A stretch of 48,613 bases of DNA from Flavobacterium sp. UGB4466 (GCF_903469665.1 NZ_CAGKLC010000022.1:1-48613), one strand, 5' to 3'; positions 7,255 through 17,420 are shown, counted from the first letter of the stretch. Made by a program: numbers and translations. Notes: generated by a model from the sequence alone, not told the origin.

Positions 7255-9366
7255 TTACTTCTTGATCGGAAAATTTCTGGCTCTCATCAAAGCATCTGAT
7301 TTCGGAGCTCTTCCTCTAAAGTTTTCATAGGCTTTCTCCTGATCAATCGTGTTTCCAACACTAAAAACACTTTCGTAAAGACGTTTTGCTACTGCTTTAT
7401 CATAAGCCCCTTTTCCTTCTGTAAAAGCTTCCCAGGCATCAGCATTGATCACGTCTGCCCATAAATAACTGTAATATCCTGCTGAATAACCATCTCCTGA
7501 AAAGATATGTCCAAATTGCGGAATTCTATGACGCATTACAATTTCTGACGGCATATGAAGTGCATCTAAAGTCTCTTTTTCAAATTTATGAGGATCAATA
7601 GTAGTGGTAGCCAAATGAAGCTTCATATCAATCAAAGAGCTCGAAATAGTTTCTACAGTTGAAAAACCTTCCCCAAAATTAGCTGCTCTTTCAATTCTGT
7701 CAACCAAAGCTTTCGGTAATGGCTCACCCGTTTTGTAATGTAATGCAAACTTGTTTAGTACTTCCGGAGTCGCTAACCAATGCTCTAATAATTGAGAAGG
7801 GAACTCAACATAATCACGAGCTACAGAAGTTCCTGCTAAACTTGGATAAGTTACATTTGAACACAATCCGTGAAGCGCGTGTCCAAACTCATGAAACAAA
7901 GTTGAAGCATCTTCCCAGGAGATTAAAATAGGCTCGTTTGGAGCTCCTTTTACAAAGTTACAGTTGTTAGACACAATCGTCAACACCTCTCCATCCATTC
8001 GCTCCTGATTGCGATAGGCGTTCATCCAGGCTCCTGAACGTTTGCCTGCATGCGCATAAGGGTCAAAATACCATAAACCAACTGTTTTACCTGTCAATTT
8101 ATTACTTACTTCCCAAACACGAACGTCAGGATGATAAACCGGCACATTTGTGATTTGCTTAAAATTCAAATTAAACAATTCGCCCGCTACCCAAAACATT
8201 CCTTCTCTTAATTTTTCCAACTGTAAATACGGTTTAACTTCATTCTGATCTAAATCGTACTTCGCTTTTCTAACTTTTTCAGCATAATAACGGTAATCCC
8301 ATGGCTGAATTTTGAATTTACCTCCTTCTGCATCTACAATCTTTTGCATTTCTGCTACATCTTCACGCACTTTTTCAACTGCAGGTTCCCATACAGAAAG
8401 CATTAAATCTAAAGTTTTCTGAGGATCCTTTGCCATTTTGTTCGATAAACTCCAATGGGCAAAAGTAGGGAAACCTAATAATTTAGCTTTTTTCGTTCGT
8501 AATTCTAAAATAGAAACCAATGTCGAATTGTTATCATTCGCATTTCCATTATCACCACGTTTTACAAAAATATCAAATGCTTTTTCCCTTAAATCTCTGC
8601 GTGTCGAGAAAGTCAGGAATGGCTCAATTGATGAACGTGTATTAGCAATACACCCCATAACATTCAGTTTTCTGTCTTTAGCTTCAGCAATAGCTGCTTT
8701 CTTAACCTCTTCAGGCAGTCCGTCAAAATCACTTTCTGTTTTCAATTCCACATATTGATTTTGTTCTTCCGCCAATAAGTTCTGACTAAAACGGGTAAAA
8801 AGTGACGCCAGCTCTTTATTTATCGCGGCCACTTTCTCTTTATCCGCTTCATTTAACTTTGCTCCCTGACGAACAAAATTTGTATAATACAACCAGATCA
8901 GACGCTGTTGTTCCTTGGTTAGTTTTTTACTCTCTTTAGAATTATAGAGCGTTTCAACTCTTGTAAAAAGCTTTTTATTCTGATTGATTTTATCACTAAA
9001 CTCAGAGAACTTAGGAGACATTTCTCTGTCAATAGCACTAAATTCCGGACTGCTTAAATTAGATCTGTAAATTCCGTAAACAGTAGAAATCCTGTCCATT
9101 GTTTCCCCTGAACGCTCCATAGCAGCAATCGTATTATCAAAAGTTGGCGCTTTTGGATTGTTAGCAATAGCCTCTATTTGGTTTAGTTTTTCCTGAATCG
9201 CAAATTCAATTGCCGGTTTAAACTGCGAAACTTTATACTCATTAAAAGCAGGGACACCGCCGTAGGGACCTGTCCATTTTTGAACCAGCGGATTGTCCGG
9301 GATGGTCTGTGCGTTAGCCGCAAATAAGGTTGTTCCCATGAGAAAAATTGTCATTAATTTTTTCAT
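7255..9366 (-). CDS. dcp: M3-family zinc peptidase (peptidyl-dipeptidase Dcp type), exported
   Basis: 703 aa. It starts with a signal peptide (MKKLMTIFLMGTTLFAANAQ), so it acts outside the cytoplasm, followed by the helical M3 fold. The zinc motif HEFGH is at residues 492-496, with the third-ligand Glu expected in the following YVEFPSQLLEHW segment, and the C-terminal FGHIFSGDGYSAGYYSYLWA typical of Dcp and oligopeptidase A. Enzymes of this class remove dipeptides from the C-terminus of peptides. Its length matches Dcp more closely than shorter oligoendopeptidase F. It is monocistronic. Confidence 0.93.
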   Translation of the reverse strand: MKKLMTIFLMGTTLFAANAQTIPDNPLVQKWTGPYGGVPAFNEYKVSQFKPAIEFAIQEKLNQIEAIANNPKAPTFDNTIAAMERSGETMDRISTVYGIYRSNLSSPEFSAIDREMSPKFSEFSDKINQNKKLFTRVETLYNSKESKKLTKEQQRLIWLYYTNFVRQGAKLNEADKEKVAAINKELASLFTRFSQNLLAEEQNQYVELKTESDFDGLPEEVKKAAIAEAKDRKLNVMGCIANTRSSIEPFLTFSTRRDLREKAFDIFVKRGDNGNANDNNSTLVSILELRTKKAKLLGFPTFAHWSLSNKMAKDPQKTLDLMLSVWEPAVEKVREDVAEMQKIVDAEGGKFKIQPWDYRYYAEKVRKAKYDLDQNEVKPYLQLEKLREGMFWVAGELFNLNFKQITNVPVYHPDVRVWEVSNKLTGKTVGLWYFDPYAHAGKRSGAWMNAYRNQERMDGEVLTIVSNNCNFVKGAPNEPILISWEDASTLFHEFGHALHGLCSNVTYPSLAGTSVARDYVEFPSQLLEHWLATPEVLNKFALHYKTGEPLPKALVDRIERAANFGEGFSTVETISSSLIDMKLHLATTTIDPHKFEKETLDALHMPSEIVMRHRIPQFGHIFSGDGYSAGYYSYLWADVINADAWEAFTEGKGAYDKAVAKRLYESVFSVGNTIDQEKAYENFRGRAPKSDALMRARNFPIKK

Positions 9367-9401
9367 TATCGTTGATTTGTTTTAAAATTAGGTTATCATT
9401 C

Positions 9402-9409
9402 CAAATGTA
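9402..9409 (-). promoter_or_regulatory. -7 box of the M3 peptidase promoter
   Basis: TACATTTG on the minus strand (complement of 9402-9409) fits TAnnTTTG and lies 36 bases upstream of the start codon. The -33 element is weak. Confidence 0.5.
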
Positions 9410-9508
9410 ACTAAAAATCAGTATTCATTTGGAAATTTTAACTTTGGAATCCTCTAAAAACTACCCTTTAATTTAAATATTCCGCTAAAAAGTTATAGAG
9501 AAATAGTT

Positions 9509-9516
9509 TAAATTTG
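9509..9516 (+). promoter_or_regulatory. -7 box of the yhhQ-tag promoter
   Basis: TAAATTTG fits the Bacteroidota -7 consensus and lies 21 bases upstream of the yhhQ start. No clear -33 TTTG at the right distance. Confidence 0.5.
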
Positions 9517-9537
9517 AAACATCATTAACCGAACCAC

Positions 9538-10224
9538 ATGTTTAAAACCCGTAGAGAAATTGTTTTTGTAATTCTGGCTGGCATCTTTATAACCAATGCT
9601 GTTGTAGCCGAACTTATTGGAGGAAAATTAATCCAGATTGGACCATTTGTAATGAGCATTGGTATTTTACCCTGGCCGATTGTCTTTCTAACAACCGATT
9701 TAATCAATGAATATTTTGGTGAAAAAGGAGTCAAAAAACTGTCCTTTATAACAGCCTGTTTAATTGCTTATGCGTTTCTGATCTTATTTATGGCTATTGT
9801 GATACCCGCCGCCAAAGGAATCAGCCCTGTTAATGACGAACAATTTAAGGCGGTTTTTGGACAAAGTATGTGGATCATCGTAGGTAGTTTAATTGCCTTT
9901 ATGGCTTCTCAGCTGATTGATGTCTGGATCTTTTGGTTTTTCAAAAGACGTACCGGAGAGCGAAAAATATGGCTCAGAACCACAGGATCAACTGTAATCT
10001 CACAATTGTTTGATTCTTTTATCGTACTTGGAATTGCCTTTTGGTTACCCGGAAAAATTGATTTCGATACTTTTATTTCATCAGGATTAACAGGTTACAT
10101 TTTCAAACTATCCGTAGCGGTTTTACTGACACCGGCTATTTATGCAGGACATCACCTGATTAAGAAATATTTAGACAAAGATCCTGAACACGAAAAATCC
10201 AAACACTTAAACAATGGAGAGTAA
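9538..10224 (+). CDS. yhhQ: Queuosine precursor transporter, YhhQ family
   Basis: 228 aa membrane protein with about six hydrophobic segments. It carries the family pattern near the N-terminus (NAVVAELIGGKLIQIG, then LPWPIVFLTTDLINEYFGEK) in which acidic residues lie within membrane helices. YhhQ imports the queuosine precursors preQ0/preQ1 for tRNA wobble modification. The C-terminus is charged and cytoplasmic. The gene overlaps tag by 11 bp, so the two are cotranscribed, although no functional link between queuosine and base-excision repair is known to me. Confidence 0.92.
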   Translation: MFKTRREIVFVILAGIFITNAVVAELIGGKLIQIGPFVMSIGILPWPIVFLTTDLINEYFGEKGVKKLSFITACLIAYAFLILFMAIVIPAAKGISPVNDEQFKAVFGQSMWIIVGSLIAFMASQLIDVWIFWFFKRRTGERKIWLRTTGSTVISQLFDSFIVLGIAFWLPGKIDFDTFISSGLTGYIFKLSVAVLLTPAIYAGHHLIKKYLDKDPEHEKSKHLNNGE

Positions 10225-10786
10225 AAATCTAGTACGCTGCGGCTGGTGTTCTTCCAGTGATTTATATAAAAAATATCATGATGAAGAATGGGGTGTTCCT
10301 ATTTATGATGATCCGTCTATATTCGAATTTTTAATTCTGGAAACCTTTCAGGCTGGTCTAAGCTGGATTACCATCCTCAATAAAAGAGAGAATTTCAGAA
10401 CCGCTTTTGATCATTTCGATTATAAAAAAATAGCCCAATATCCGGAAGAAAAAATAGAGTCTTTGCTACAGGATACGGGAATTGTTCGCAACAAACTTAA
10501 AATTCGTGCTACTGTTTCAAACGCACAGGCATTCCTGAAAGTACAGGAAGAATTTGGCACTTTCTCTGACTATATTTGGAAATTTGTCAACGGAAAACCG
10601 ATCGACAACAACCCAAGAACATTAAAAGACGTCCCTGCTACTACTCCAATTTCGGACGAAATTAGTAAAGATTTAAAAAAAAGAGGCTTCAAGTTTGTCG
10701 GATCAACCGTGATTTACGCTCATATGCAGGCTACAGGAATGGTTAACGATCATGTTGAAGACTGCTTTGTCCGAAAGGGGAAATAG
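10214..10786 (+). CDS. tag: DNA-3-methyladenine glycosylase I
   Basis: 190 aa, the normal length. Tag excises 3-methyladenine from alkylated DNA. The zinc-snap residues can all be seen with the E. coli spacing: Cys9 and His22 at the N-terminus, His180 and Cys184 at the C-terminus. The base-recognition Glu is in FEFLILETFQAGLSW (about residue 43). It overlaps yhhQ by 11 bp. It is far from the alkylation-repair cluster at 41-44 kb but would complement it. Confidence 0.97.
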   Translation: MESKNLVRCGWCSSSDLYKKYHDEEWGVPIYDDPSIFEFLILETFQAGLSWITILNKRENFRTAFDHFDYKKIAQYPEEKIESLLQDTGIVRNKLKIRATVSNAQAFLKVQEEFGTFSDYIWKFVNGKPIDNNPRTLKDVPATTPISDEISKDLKKRGFKFVGSTVIYAHMQATGMVNDHVEDCFVRKGK

Positions 10787-10807
10787 TTTTAGTCACGATC
10801 TCAGTCG

Positions 10808-10870
10808 CAGTCGCAGTTTTCAGTTTATAAAACCTGATGTTTTTAAGTGAAAGACTGAAAACTGCGACTG
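10808..10870 (+). repeat. Word palindrome after tag (ACTGAAAACTG family)
   Basis: A 17-bp perfect inverted pair: 10808-10824 (containing AGTCGCAGTTTTCAGT) and 10854-10870 (ACTGAAAACTGCGACT plus G). AGTCGC and ACTGAAA words are repeated in tandem at the two outer ends. It lies between the tag stop codon and the thi promoter and may end tag transcripts, though the 3' side is followed by A-rich rather than U-rich sequence. The same word recurs at 31238-31271. Confidence 0.7.
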
Positions 10871-10896
10871 AAAACTGAAAACTTTAAAAAAAACAT

Positions 10897-10904
10897 TATA
10901 TTTG
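10897..10904 (+). promoter_or_regulatory. -7 box of the thiamin operon
   Basis: TATATTTG matches TAnnTTTG; a CTG at 10875-10877 is a weak -33 candidate 19 bp upstream. Transcription should start near 10910, immediately before the first base of the aptamer P1 helix, so the mRNA would begin with the riboswitch. Confidence 0.7.
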
Positions 10905-10910
10905 CTTCAC

Positions 10911-10991
10911 ACTTTAGGGGTGTCTGCAATTTTGCAGGCTGAGATTTTACCCTCTGAACCTGATCTAGCTCACACTAGCGTAGGGAAAAGT
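10911..10991 (+). promoter_or_regulatory. TPP (thi-box) riboswitch of the thiamin operon
   Basis: The conserved thi-box segments appear in order: GGGGTG (10917-10922), GCTGAGA (10938-10944), ACCC followed by TGAACCTGATCTAG, and the 3' GCGTAGGGAA. P1 is ACTTT (10911-10915) with AAAGT (10987-10991). This aptamer binds thiamin pyrophosphate and normally shuts off expression when TPP is plentiful. Its position directly upstream of thiS and thiC confirms control of the biosynthetic operon. Confidence 0.97.
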
Positions 10992-11071
10992 AAGATGACT
11001 TCTGCGCGCATTTCTATGCGCGATTGTAGCCATTCCTAAAGTATAACTACATACTAAACTTAAAGGAATGG
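10992..11071 (+). promoter_or_regulatory. Expression platform with start-codon sequestering helix
   Basis: CCATTCCT (11030-11037) is the exact complement of AGGAATGG (11064-11071), which contains the thiS ATG at 11068-11070. The same segment, as CATTCCTAAAGT (11031-11042), can instead pair over 12 positions, two of them G-U, with ACTTTAGGGGTG (10911-10922), the 5' strand of the aptamer. The two pairings exclude each other, giving an ON/OFF translational switch. A stable hairpin (CGCGCAT with ATGCGCG, 11005-11011 with 11016-11022) sits between aptamer and switch. No U run is present, so transcription termination is unlikely. Confidence 0.75.
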
Positions 11072-11274
11072 AACTAAAAATCAACCAACAAATCAAAAAA
11101 TTCGATGCTGAATCGTTAAGCATTCAGTCATTGCTCGATCTCGAAATTCCCAACAAACAAAACGGAATCGCCGTTGCTATCAACAATACTGTTGTTCCAA
11201 AATCCAACTGGAACGAACAACTTGTATCCGAAACTGACGAAATTCTAATTATTTCTGCTACACAAGGAGGATGA
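11068..11274 (+). CDS. thiS: Sulfur carrier protein ThiS
   Basis: 68 aa ubiquitin-like protein ending in Gly-Gly (ISATQGG). ThiF adenylates this tail, which then becomes a thiocarboxylate and donates sulfur to ThiG for the thiazole ring. It is the first gene of the operon and its start codon is covered by the riboswitch expression platform, so control here would be strongest on the sulfur carrier and on genes coupled to it. Confidence 0.95.
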   Translation: MELKINQQIKKFDAESLSIQSLLDLEIPNKQNGIAVAINNTVVPKSNWNEQLVSETDEILIISATQGG

Positions 11275-13242
<1,968 letters not shown>

Positions 13243-13260
13243 GCACACATATTGGTCTTT

Positions 13261-13393
13261 AGTGATTAGTTACTAGTCCTTAGCCTTACTCTACCGAATA
13301 AAATCGAAAAACAACTAATCACTAATCACTAATCACTAATCACTAATCACTAATCACTAATCACTAATCACTAATCACTAATCACTAATCACT
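13261..13393 (+). repeat. ACTAATC tandem array with inverted partner
   Basis: Eleven exact copies of the 7-bp unit ACTAATC run from 13314 to 13390, followed by ACT. Upstream, AGTGATTAGT (13261-13270) is the exact reverse complement of ACTAATCACT, so it can pair with any register of the array and form a slippable hairpin. It fills the thiC to thiE-like gap and ends six bases before the next start codon. Exact tandem 7-mers are prone to copy-number change by replication slippage. There are no spacers, so it is not a CRISPR. Confidence 0.95.
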
Positions 13394-13398
13394 CCTCT

Positions 13399-13989
13399 AT
13401 GATCGTAATTACCAATCCTTCCGCTATATCAAATGAAATCAGCATTCTGGATTCTTTATTTGAAGAAGGATTGGCTTTGCTTCATATCAGGAAACCTGAT
13501 TTTTCCGAAATTGAAATGGCAACATTTATTCATCAAATAAAATTAGAGAACAGAAACAAATTGGTTCTGCACAACCATCCTATTCTGGCAGAAGATTTTG
13601 GAATTAACAGAATTCATTTTTCGGAAAAGGAAAGAAAAGACAACACTTTAATTTCTTCAGAAGGAAAATCATTTTCGACAGCAACGCATTCAATTGAAGA
13701 TTTCAATTCCTTATCATCTGCATTCAACTATGCTTTCTTAAGTCCTGTATTTAAAAGTATTTCCAAAGAAGATTATCATCCAAAGACAAACCTGTTTGAA
13801 GCTTTAAACTCAAGAACAAATCACAGGACTAAAGTTATCGCTTTAGGAGGAATTGATACTAAAAACATCCAAAAAACGCTCGAAAATGGCTTTGATGATG
13901 TCGCTCTTTTAGGAAGTATTTGGAAAAATGAAAACCCTATAAAACAATTCAAATTATGTCAGCAAATCGTCCAATCGCACTTTCGATAG
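13399..13989 (+). CDS. Thiamin phosphate synthase-like protein (ThiE/TenI family)
   Basis: 196 aa TIM-barrel protein of the ThiE/TenI superfamily: LLHIRKPDFSE near the N-terminus, LVLHNHPILAEDFGINRIHF, FLSPVFKSISKEDYHP in place of the ThiE phosphate loop, and KVIALGGID near the C-terminus. A bona fide thiE lies two genes downstream, so this copy may be a thiazole tautomerase (TenI role) or a divergent second synthase. The His used by B. subtilis TenI is not obvious (SPVF where TenI has HVF). It overlaps thiD by 34 bp. Confidence 0.8.
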   Translation: MIVITNPSAISNEISILDSLFEEGLALLHIRKPDFSEIEMATFIHQIKLENRNKLVLHNHPILAEDFGINRIHFSEKERKDNTLISSEGKSFSTATHSIEDFNSLSSAFNYAFLSPVFKSISKEDYHPKTNLFEALNSRTNHRTKVIALGGIDTKNIQKTLENGFDDVALLGSIWKNENPIKQFKLCQQIVQSHFR

Positions 13990-14711
13990 CAGGTTTTGAT
14001 CCCTCGGGAGGTGCCGGTGTTTTGGCAGATGTCAAAACATTTGAACAGCATCATGTTACTGGATTTGGCATTTTAACCTCCAATACCATTCAAACGGAAG
14101 ATCAATTTATTGAAATTCAATGGACTGATTTGAGTTTTGTGATTCGTTCTATTGAAACCTTTTTTGATCGTTATAAAATTAGTGCGGTCAAAATTGGAAT
14201 TATTCCGTCTTTGAATTATCTGAACCACATTCTTTCAACCATAAAAAGAATATCCCCTGGCACTTTAATCGTTTGGGACCCGGTTTTAAAATCGTCAACA
14301 CAATTTGAATTTATGAGTATTGAAGATCGTTTAGAATTGAATCCTACGTTGTCAAAAATTGATTTAATTACGCCTAATTACAACGAAATTGAAATACTGT
14401 TTCCGGGTTTTATTCTTAATCAACTTGAGTTTCAGAATAAAATTCCAACAAACATTCTATTAAAAGGCGGACATCATCCTTCGGCAACCGGAACTGATCG
14501 TTTGTTTCTGAAAGACGAAATCATCGATCTTCTGCCTTCTGATAAAAAATGCTTCGCAAAACATGGTTCAGGCTGTGTATTATCGGCTGCAATAGCTGCA
14601 AATCTTACACGGAATCAATCTCTGGAAGGATCTTGCAGGAATGCGAAAACCTACATAGAAAAATACCTGAATTCCACTCCAACCTTAATCGGACATCATT
14701 ATGTATCATAA
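13956..14711 (+). CDS. thiD: Hydroxymethylpyrimidine/phosphomethylpyrimidine kinase
   Basis: 251 aa ribokinase-fold enzyme that phosphorylates HMP and HMP-P to the diphosphate. Conserved features are the N-terminal SIAGFDPSGGAGVLADVKTF, LIVWDPVLKSS, LLKGGHH, and the anion-hole motif KHGSGCVLSAAIAA. It is slightly shorter than typical ThiD (about 265 aa). Overlaps with both neighbours (34 bp and 11 bp) indicate translational coupling. Confidence 0.95.
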   Translation: MSANRPIALSIAGFDPSGGAGVLADVKTFEQHHVTGFGILTSNTIQTEDQFIEIQWTDLSFVIRSIETFFDRYKISAVKIGIIPSLNYLNHILSTIKRISPGTLIVWDPVLKSSTQFEFMSIEDRLELNPTLSKIDLITPNYNEIEILFPGFILNQLEFQNKIPTNILLKGGHHPSATGTDRLFLKDEIIDLLPSDKKCFAKHGSGCVLSAAIAANLTRNQSLEGSCRNAKTYIEKYLNSTPTLIGHHYVS

Positions 14712-15339
14712 ATTACAATATATCTCGCAGGGAAGAACAATAGAAGAACAGCTGTATAATATCCATGAGGCTTTAGATGCCGGCTGCGATTGGGTACAGC
14801 TCCGTTTTAAAAATCAAACTGAAAAAGACACTTTTACTCTGGCGGAAGCAGTAAAATTTTTATGTGAAGAGTATCTCGCTAATTTTATTGTAAACGACAA
14901 TCTGTATCTCACTCAGCAAATCGCCGCAGACGGAGTTCATCTCGGACTATCAGACATGAAAATTGATGAAGCAAGGGCAATACTCGGAAATACTAAAATC
15001 ATAGGAGCAACAGCCAACACTTATGAAGACATTGAAAATCACATCAAAAACGGCTGCGATTATATTGGTTTGGGGCCCTTTCGTTTTACAACAACCAAAG
15101 AAAAACTAAGTCCAATTCTGGGATTGTCAGGTTATTTTAAAATTATTCAGAATCTAAAACGCAATAAACTGGAGATTCCTGTTTATGCCATTGGAGGAAT
15201 CACTCTGAACGATGTCGCTCCTTTAATGGAAACAGGGATTCATGGAATTGCGATCTCCGGAATGCTTACAGAAAGTAATCAAAAAGAAAAACTCATTCAA
15301 CAATTAAACGAAAAGTTATATGCAAACGTCATTGTTTAA
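14701..15339 (+). CDS. thiE: Thiamin-phosphate synthase ThiE
   Basis: 212 aa. ThiE couples HMP-diphosphate with the thiazole phosphate to give thiamin phosphate. Family residues are all present: [29 protein letters not shown], the phosphate-binding [16 protein letters not shown] and VYAIGGIT. This is the canonical copy, in contrast to the divergent paralog at 13399. It overlaps thiD by 11 bp and thiG by 20 bp. Confidence 0.96.
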   Translation: MYHKLQYISQGRTIEEQLYNIHEALDAGCDWVQLRFKNQTEKDTFTLAEAVKFLCEEYLANFIVNDNLYLTQQIAADGVHLGLSDMKIDEARAILGNTKIIGATANTYEDIENHIKNGCDYIGLGPFRFTTTKEKLSPILGLSGYFKIIQNLKRNKLEIPVYAIGGITLNDVAPLMETGIHGIAISGMLTESNQKEKLIQQLNEKLYANVIV

Positions 15340-16096
15340 CATAGGAGATAAAACCTTAACCTCCCGTCTATTTTTAGGAACAGGAAAATTTGGTTCGAAT
15401 CTGGAAATGGAGAATGCTATTTTGGCATCAGAAAGTGAGTTGGTCACTGTAGCACTGAAACGTATCGATCTCGAAACCGAAACGGATGCTATTTTAACAC
15501 ACTTAAATCATCCAAACATTCATTTATTACCCAATACATCGGGAGCACGAAACGCTAAAGAGGCCGTTTTCGCTGCACAATTAGCGAGAGAAGCACTAGA
15601 AACAAACTGGCTGAAACTTGAAATTCATCCGGATCCGAAATATCTGATGCCCGATCCGATAGAAACTTTAAAAGCGACAGAAGAACTCGCTAAACTTGGT
15701 TTTTTTATCCTACCGTACATCCATGCCGATCCCGTTTTATGCAAACATTTGGAGAGTGCCGGAACAACCGCTGTTATGCCCTTAGGCTCCCCGATTGGAA
15801 GTAATAAGGGTTTAAAAACGATTGATTTTTTAGAGATTATTATCGAACAAAGTAATGTTCCCGTAATCGTCGATGCCGGAATCGGATCTCCGTCTGATGC
15901 TGCAAAAGCAATGGAAATGGGTGCAGATGCTGTTTTGGTTAATACCGCAATAGCAGTTGCCGGAAATCCGACATTAATGGCCGAAGCCTTTAAAGAAGCG
16001 GTAATCGCGGGCCGGAAAGCCTTTGAAGCTAAAATTGCTCCTCAACAAAATTATGCCATGGCTTCAAGTCCTTTGACCTCTTTTTTATATGAGTAG
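15320..16096 (+). CDS. thiG: Thiazole synthase ThiG
   Basis: 258 aa TIM barrel. ThiG condenses deoxyxylulose phosphate, dehydroglycine from ThiH and sulfur from ThiS to form the thiazole. It has [13 protein letters not shown] at the start, [18 protein letters not shown] with the imine-forming Lys, and the phosphate loops [13 protein letters not shown] and [20 protein letters not shown]. The start overlaps thiE by 20 bp. Confidence 0.97.
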   Translation: MQTSLFNIGDKTLTSRLFLGTGKFGSNLEMENAILASESELVTVALKRIDLETETDAILTHLNHPNIHLLPNTSGARNAKEAVFAAQLAREALETNWLKLEIHPDPKYLMPDPIETLKATEELAKLGFFILPYIHADPVLCKHLESAGTTAVMPLGSPIGSNKGLKTIDFLEIIIEQSNVPVIVDAGIGSPSDAAKAMEMGADAVLVNTAIAVAGNPTLMAEAFKEAVIAGRKAFEAKIAPQQNYAMASSPLTSFLYE

Positions 16097-16105
16097 ACTA
16101 AACCA

Positions 16106-16191
16106 TTTAACCGCAAAGTTCGCAAAGAAAAGCGCTAAGAACGCAAAGCTTTGCAAACCTTGCGTAAAACTCCGCGCACTTTGCGGTTAAA
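16106..16191 (+). repeat. Word palindrome between thiG and thiH (GCAAAG family)
   Basis: TTTAACCGCAAAGT (16106-16119) and ACTTTGCGGTTAAA (16178-16191) are perfect reverse complements. Between them further CGCAAAG words and their complements (ACGCAAAG, CTTGCGT; GCGC pairs) allow a branched or elongated hairpin. It ends five bases before the thiH ATG at 16196, which also shows why a longer reading frame beginning with a TTG inside the hairpin should not be used. Confidence 0.85.
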
Positions 16192-16195
16192 AACT

Positions 16196-17332
16196 ATGAA
16201 AACATTCAAATCGGTTTTTGAGAATTATGATTGGAATACTATTCAATCTAAAATATATCAAACCACATCAAAAGATGTAGAACACTCTTTGTTTAAAACC
16301 AAACGAAATCTCGATGATTTTTTAGCTCTGATTTCTCCTGCTGCACAAAACTATCTGGAGCAGATGGCACAAAAATGCCATGAAATTACCAAAAAACGTT
16401 TTGGCAAAACCATACAAATGTATGCTCCTTTATATCTCAGCAACGAATGCCAAAACATTTGCACCTATTGCGGATTTAGTTTAGACAATAAAATCAAACG
16501 AAAAACCCTCTCTGATGCTGAGATAAAAATTGAAGTAGAAGCTTTAAAAGAGATTGGTTTTGACCATGTTTTATTGGTGACTGGTGAGGCTAATTATACC
16601 GTAAACATTAATTACTTCCTAAATGCAATTGCCTTAATACGTAAAGAATTCTCTATTATTTCTGTGGAAGTCCAACCGCTTTCAACCGAAGATTATGAAC
16701 GTTTGCATCAGGCTGGTGTTTATTCGGTTTTGGTATATCAGGAGACCTACCATCAGGAAGTATATAAAAAATACCATACGAAAGGCAAAAAATCAAATTT
16801 TGATTATAGACTCGAAACACCTGACCGTATTGGTACAGCCGGAATTCATAAAATGGGATTGGGGGTTTTACTGGGGCTGGAAGACTGGCGAACCGACAGC
16901 TTTTTTAATGCGTTACATCTGGATTATCTTCAAAAAAAATACTGGCAGACTAAATATTCGGTTTCCTTTCCAAGACTCCGCCCGGCAGAAGGCATTATTG
17001 AACCAAATTTTATTATGGACGATAAAGATCTGACACAACTCATTTGTGCCTATCGTTTGTGGAATGAGGATTTGGAAATTTCAATCTCGACACGTGAGAA
17101 TGAGAAATTCAGAAACCATATTATCCCTATCGGTGTGACCAGTATGAGTGCGGGCTCTAAAACCAATCCCGGTGGTTATGTTGTTGATCCGCAATCTCTC
17201 GAGCAATTCGAAATCAGCGACGAACGTTCTGCCAAAGAAATTGCACAAATTATAACGAATTCAGGCTATGAACCTGTCTGGAAAGACTGGGACAAAATAT
17301 ATAGTCATAAAGAGGAAAGTCTAAAGTCTTAA
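16196..17332 (+). CDS. thiH: 2-iminoacetate synthase ThiH
   Basis: 378 aa from the ATG at 16196. This radical-SAM enzyme cleaves tyrosine to p-cresol and dehydroglycine for ThiG. The cluster motif CQNICTYC gives Cys85-x3-Cys89-x2-Cys92. The tail has SMSAGSKTNPGGY, typical of ThiH. An upstream in-frame TTG at 16151 would add 15 residues encoded by the thiG-thiH palindrome and is rejected. The last codons (SLKS) already lie in the next palindromic element, so the repeat forms the C-terminal residues. Confidence 0.96.
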   Translation: MKTFKSVFENYDWNTIQSKIYQTTSKDVEHSLFKTKRNLDDFLALISPAAQNYLEQMAQKCHEITKKRFGKTIQMYAPLYLSNECQNICTYCGFSLDNKIKRKTLSDAEIKIEVEALKEIGFDHVLLVTGEANYTVNINYFLNAIALIRKEFSIISVEVQPLSTEDYERLHQAGVYSVLVYQETYHQEVYKKYHTKGKKSNFDYRLETPDRIGTAGIHKMGLGVLLGLEDWRTDSFFNALHLDYLQKKYWQTKYSVSFPRLRPAEGIIEPNFIMDDKDLTQLICAYRLWNEDLEISISTRENEKFRNHIIPIGVTSMSAGSKTNPGGYVVDPQSLEQFEISDERSAKEIAQIITNSGYEPVWKDWDKIYSHKEESLKS

Positions 17333-17412
17333 AGTAAATTCTTTTACTTCAATTCTAACTTTTGACTTTTAACTTTTGACTTTTAACTTTTGACTTTCTA
17401 ACTTTAAGACTT
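17324..17412 (+). repeat. Word palindrome between thiH and thiF (CTTTTGA family)
   Basis: AAGTCTTAAAGT (17324-17335) and ACTTTAAGACTT (17401-17412) are perfect 12-bp arms. Inside, the 14-bp unit AACTTTTGACTTTT is repeated about three times from 17357 to 17397. The left arm overlaps the last three codons and stop of thiH. The right arm ends nine bases before the thiF start. Confidence 0.85.
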
Positions 17413-17420
17413 AAATTACA

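Noticed and set aside
13314..13390. Possible CRISPR array
   Set aside because: The units are 7 bp in direct contact, with no spacers and no cas gene nearby; it is a simple tandem repeat.
16151..16195. N-terminal extension of ThiH from a TTG
   Set aside because: The codons lie inside the thiG-thiH palindrome and ThiH alignment starts at the ATG at 16196.
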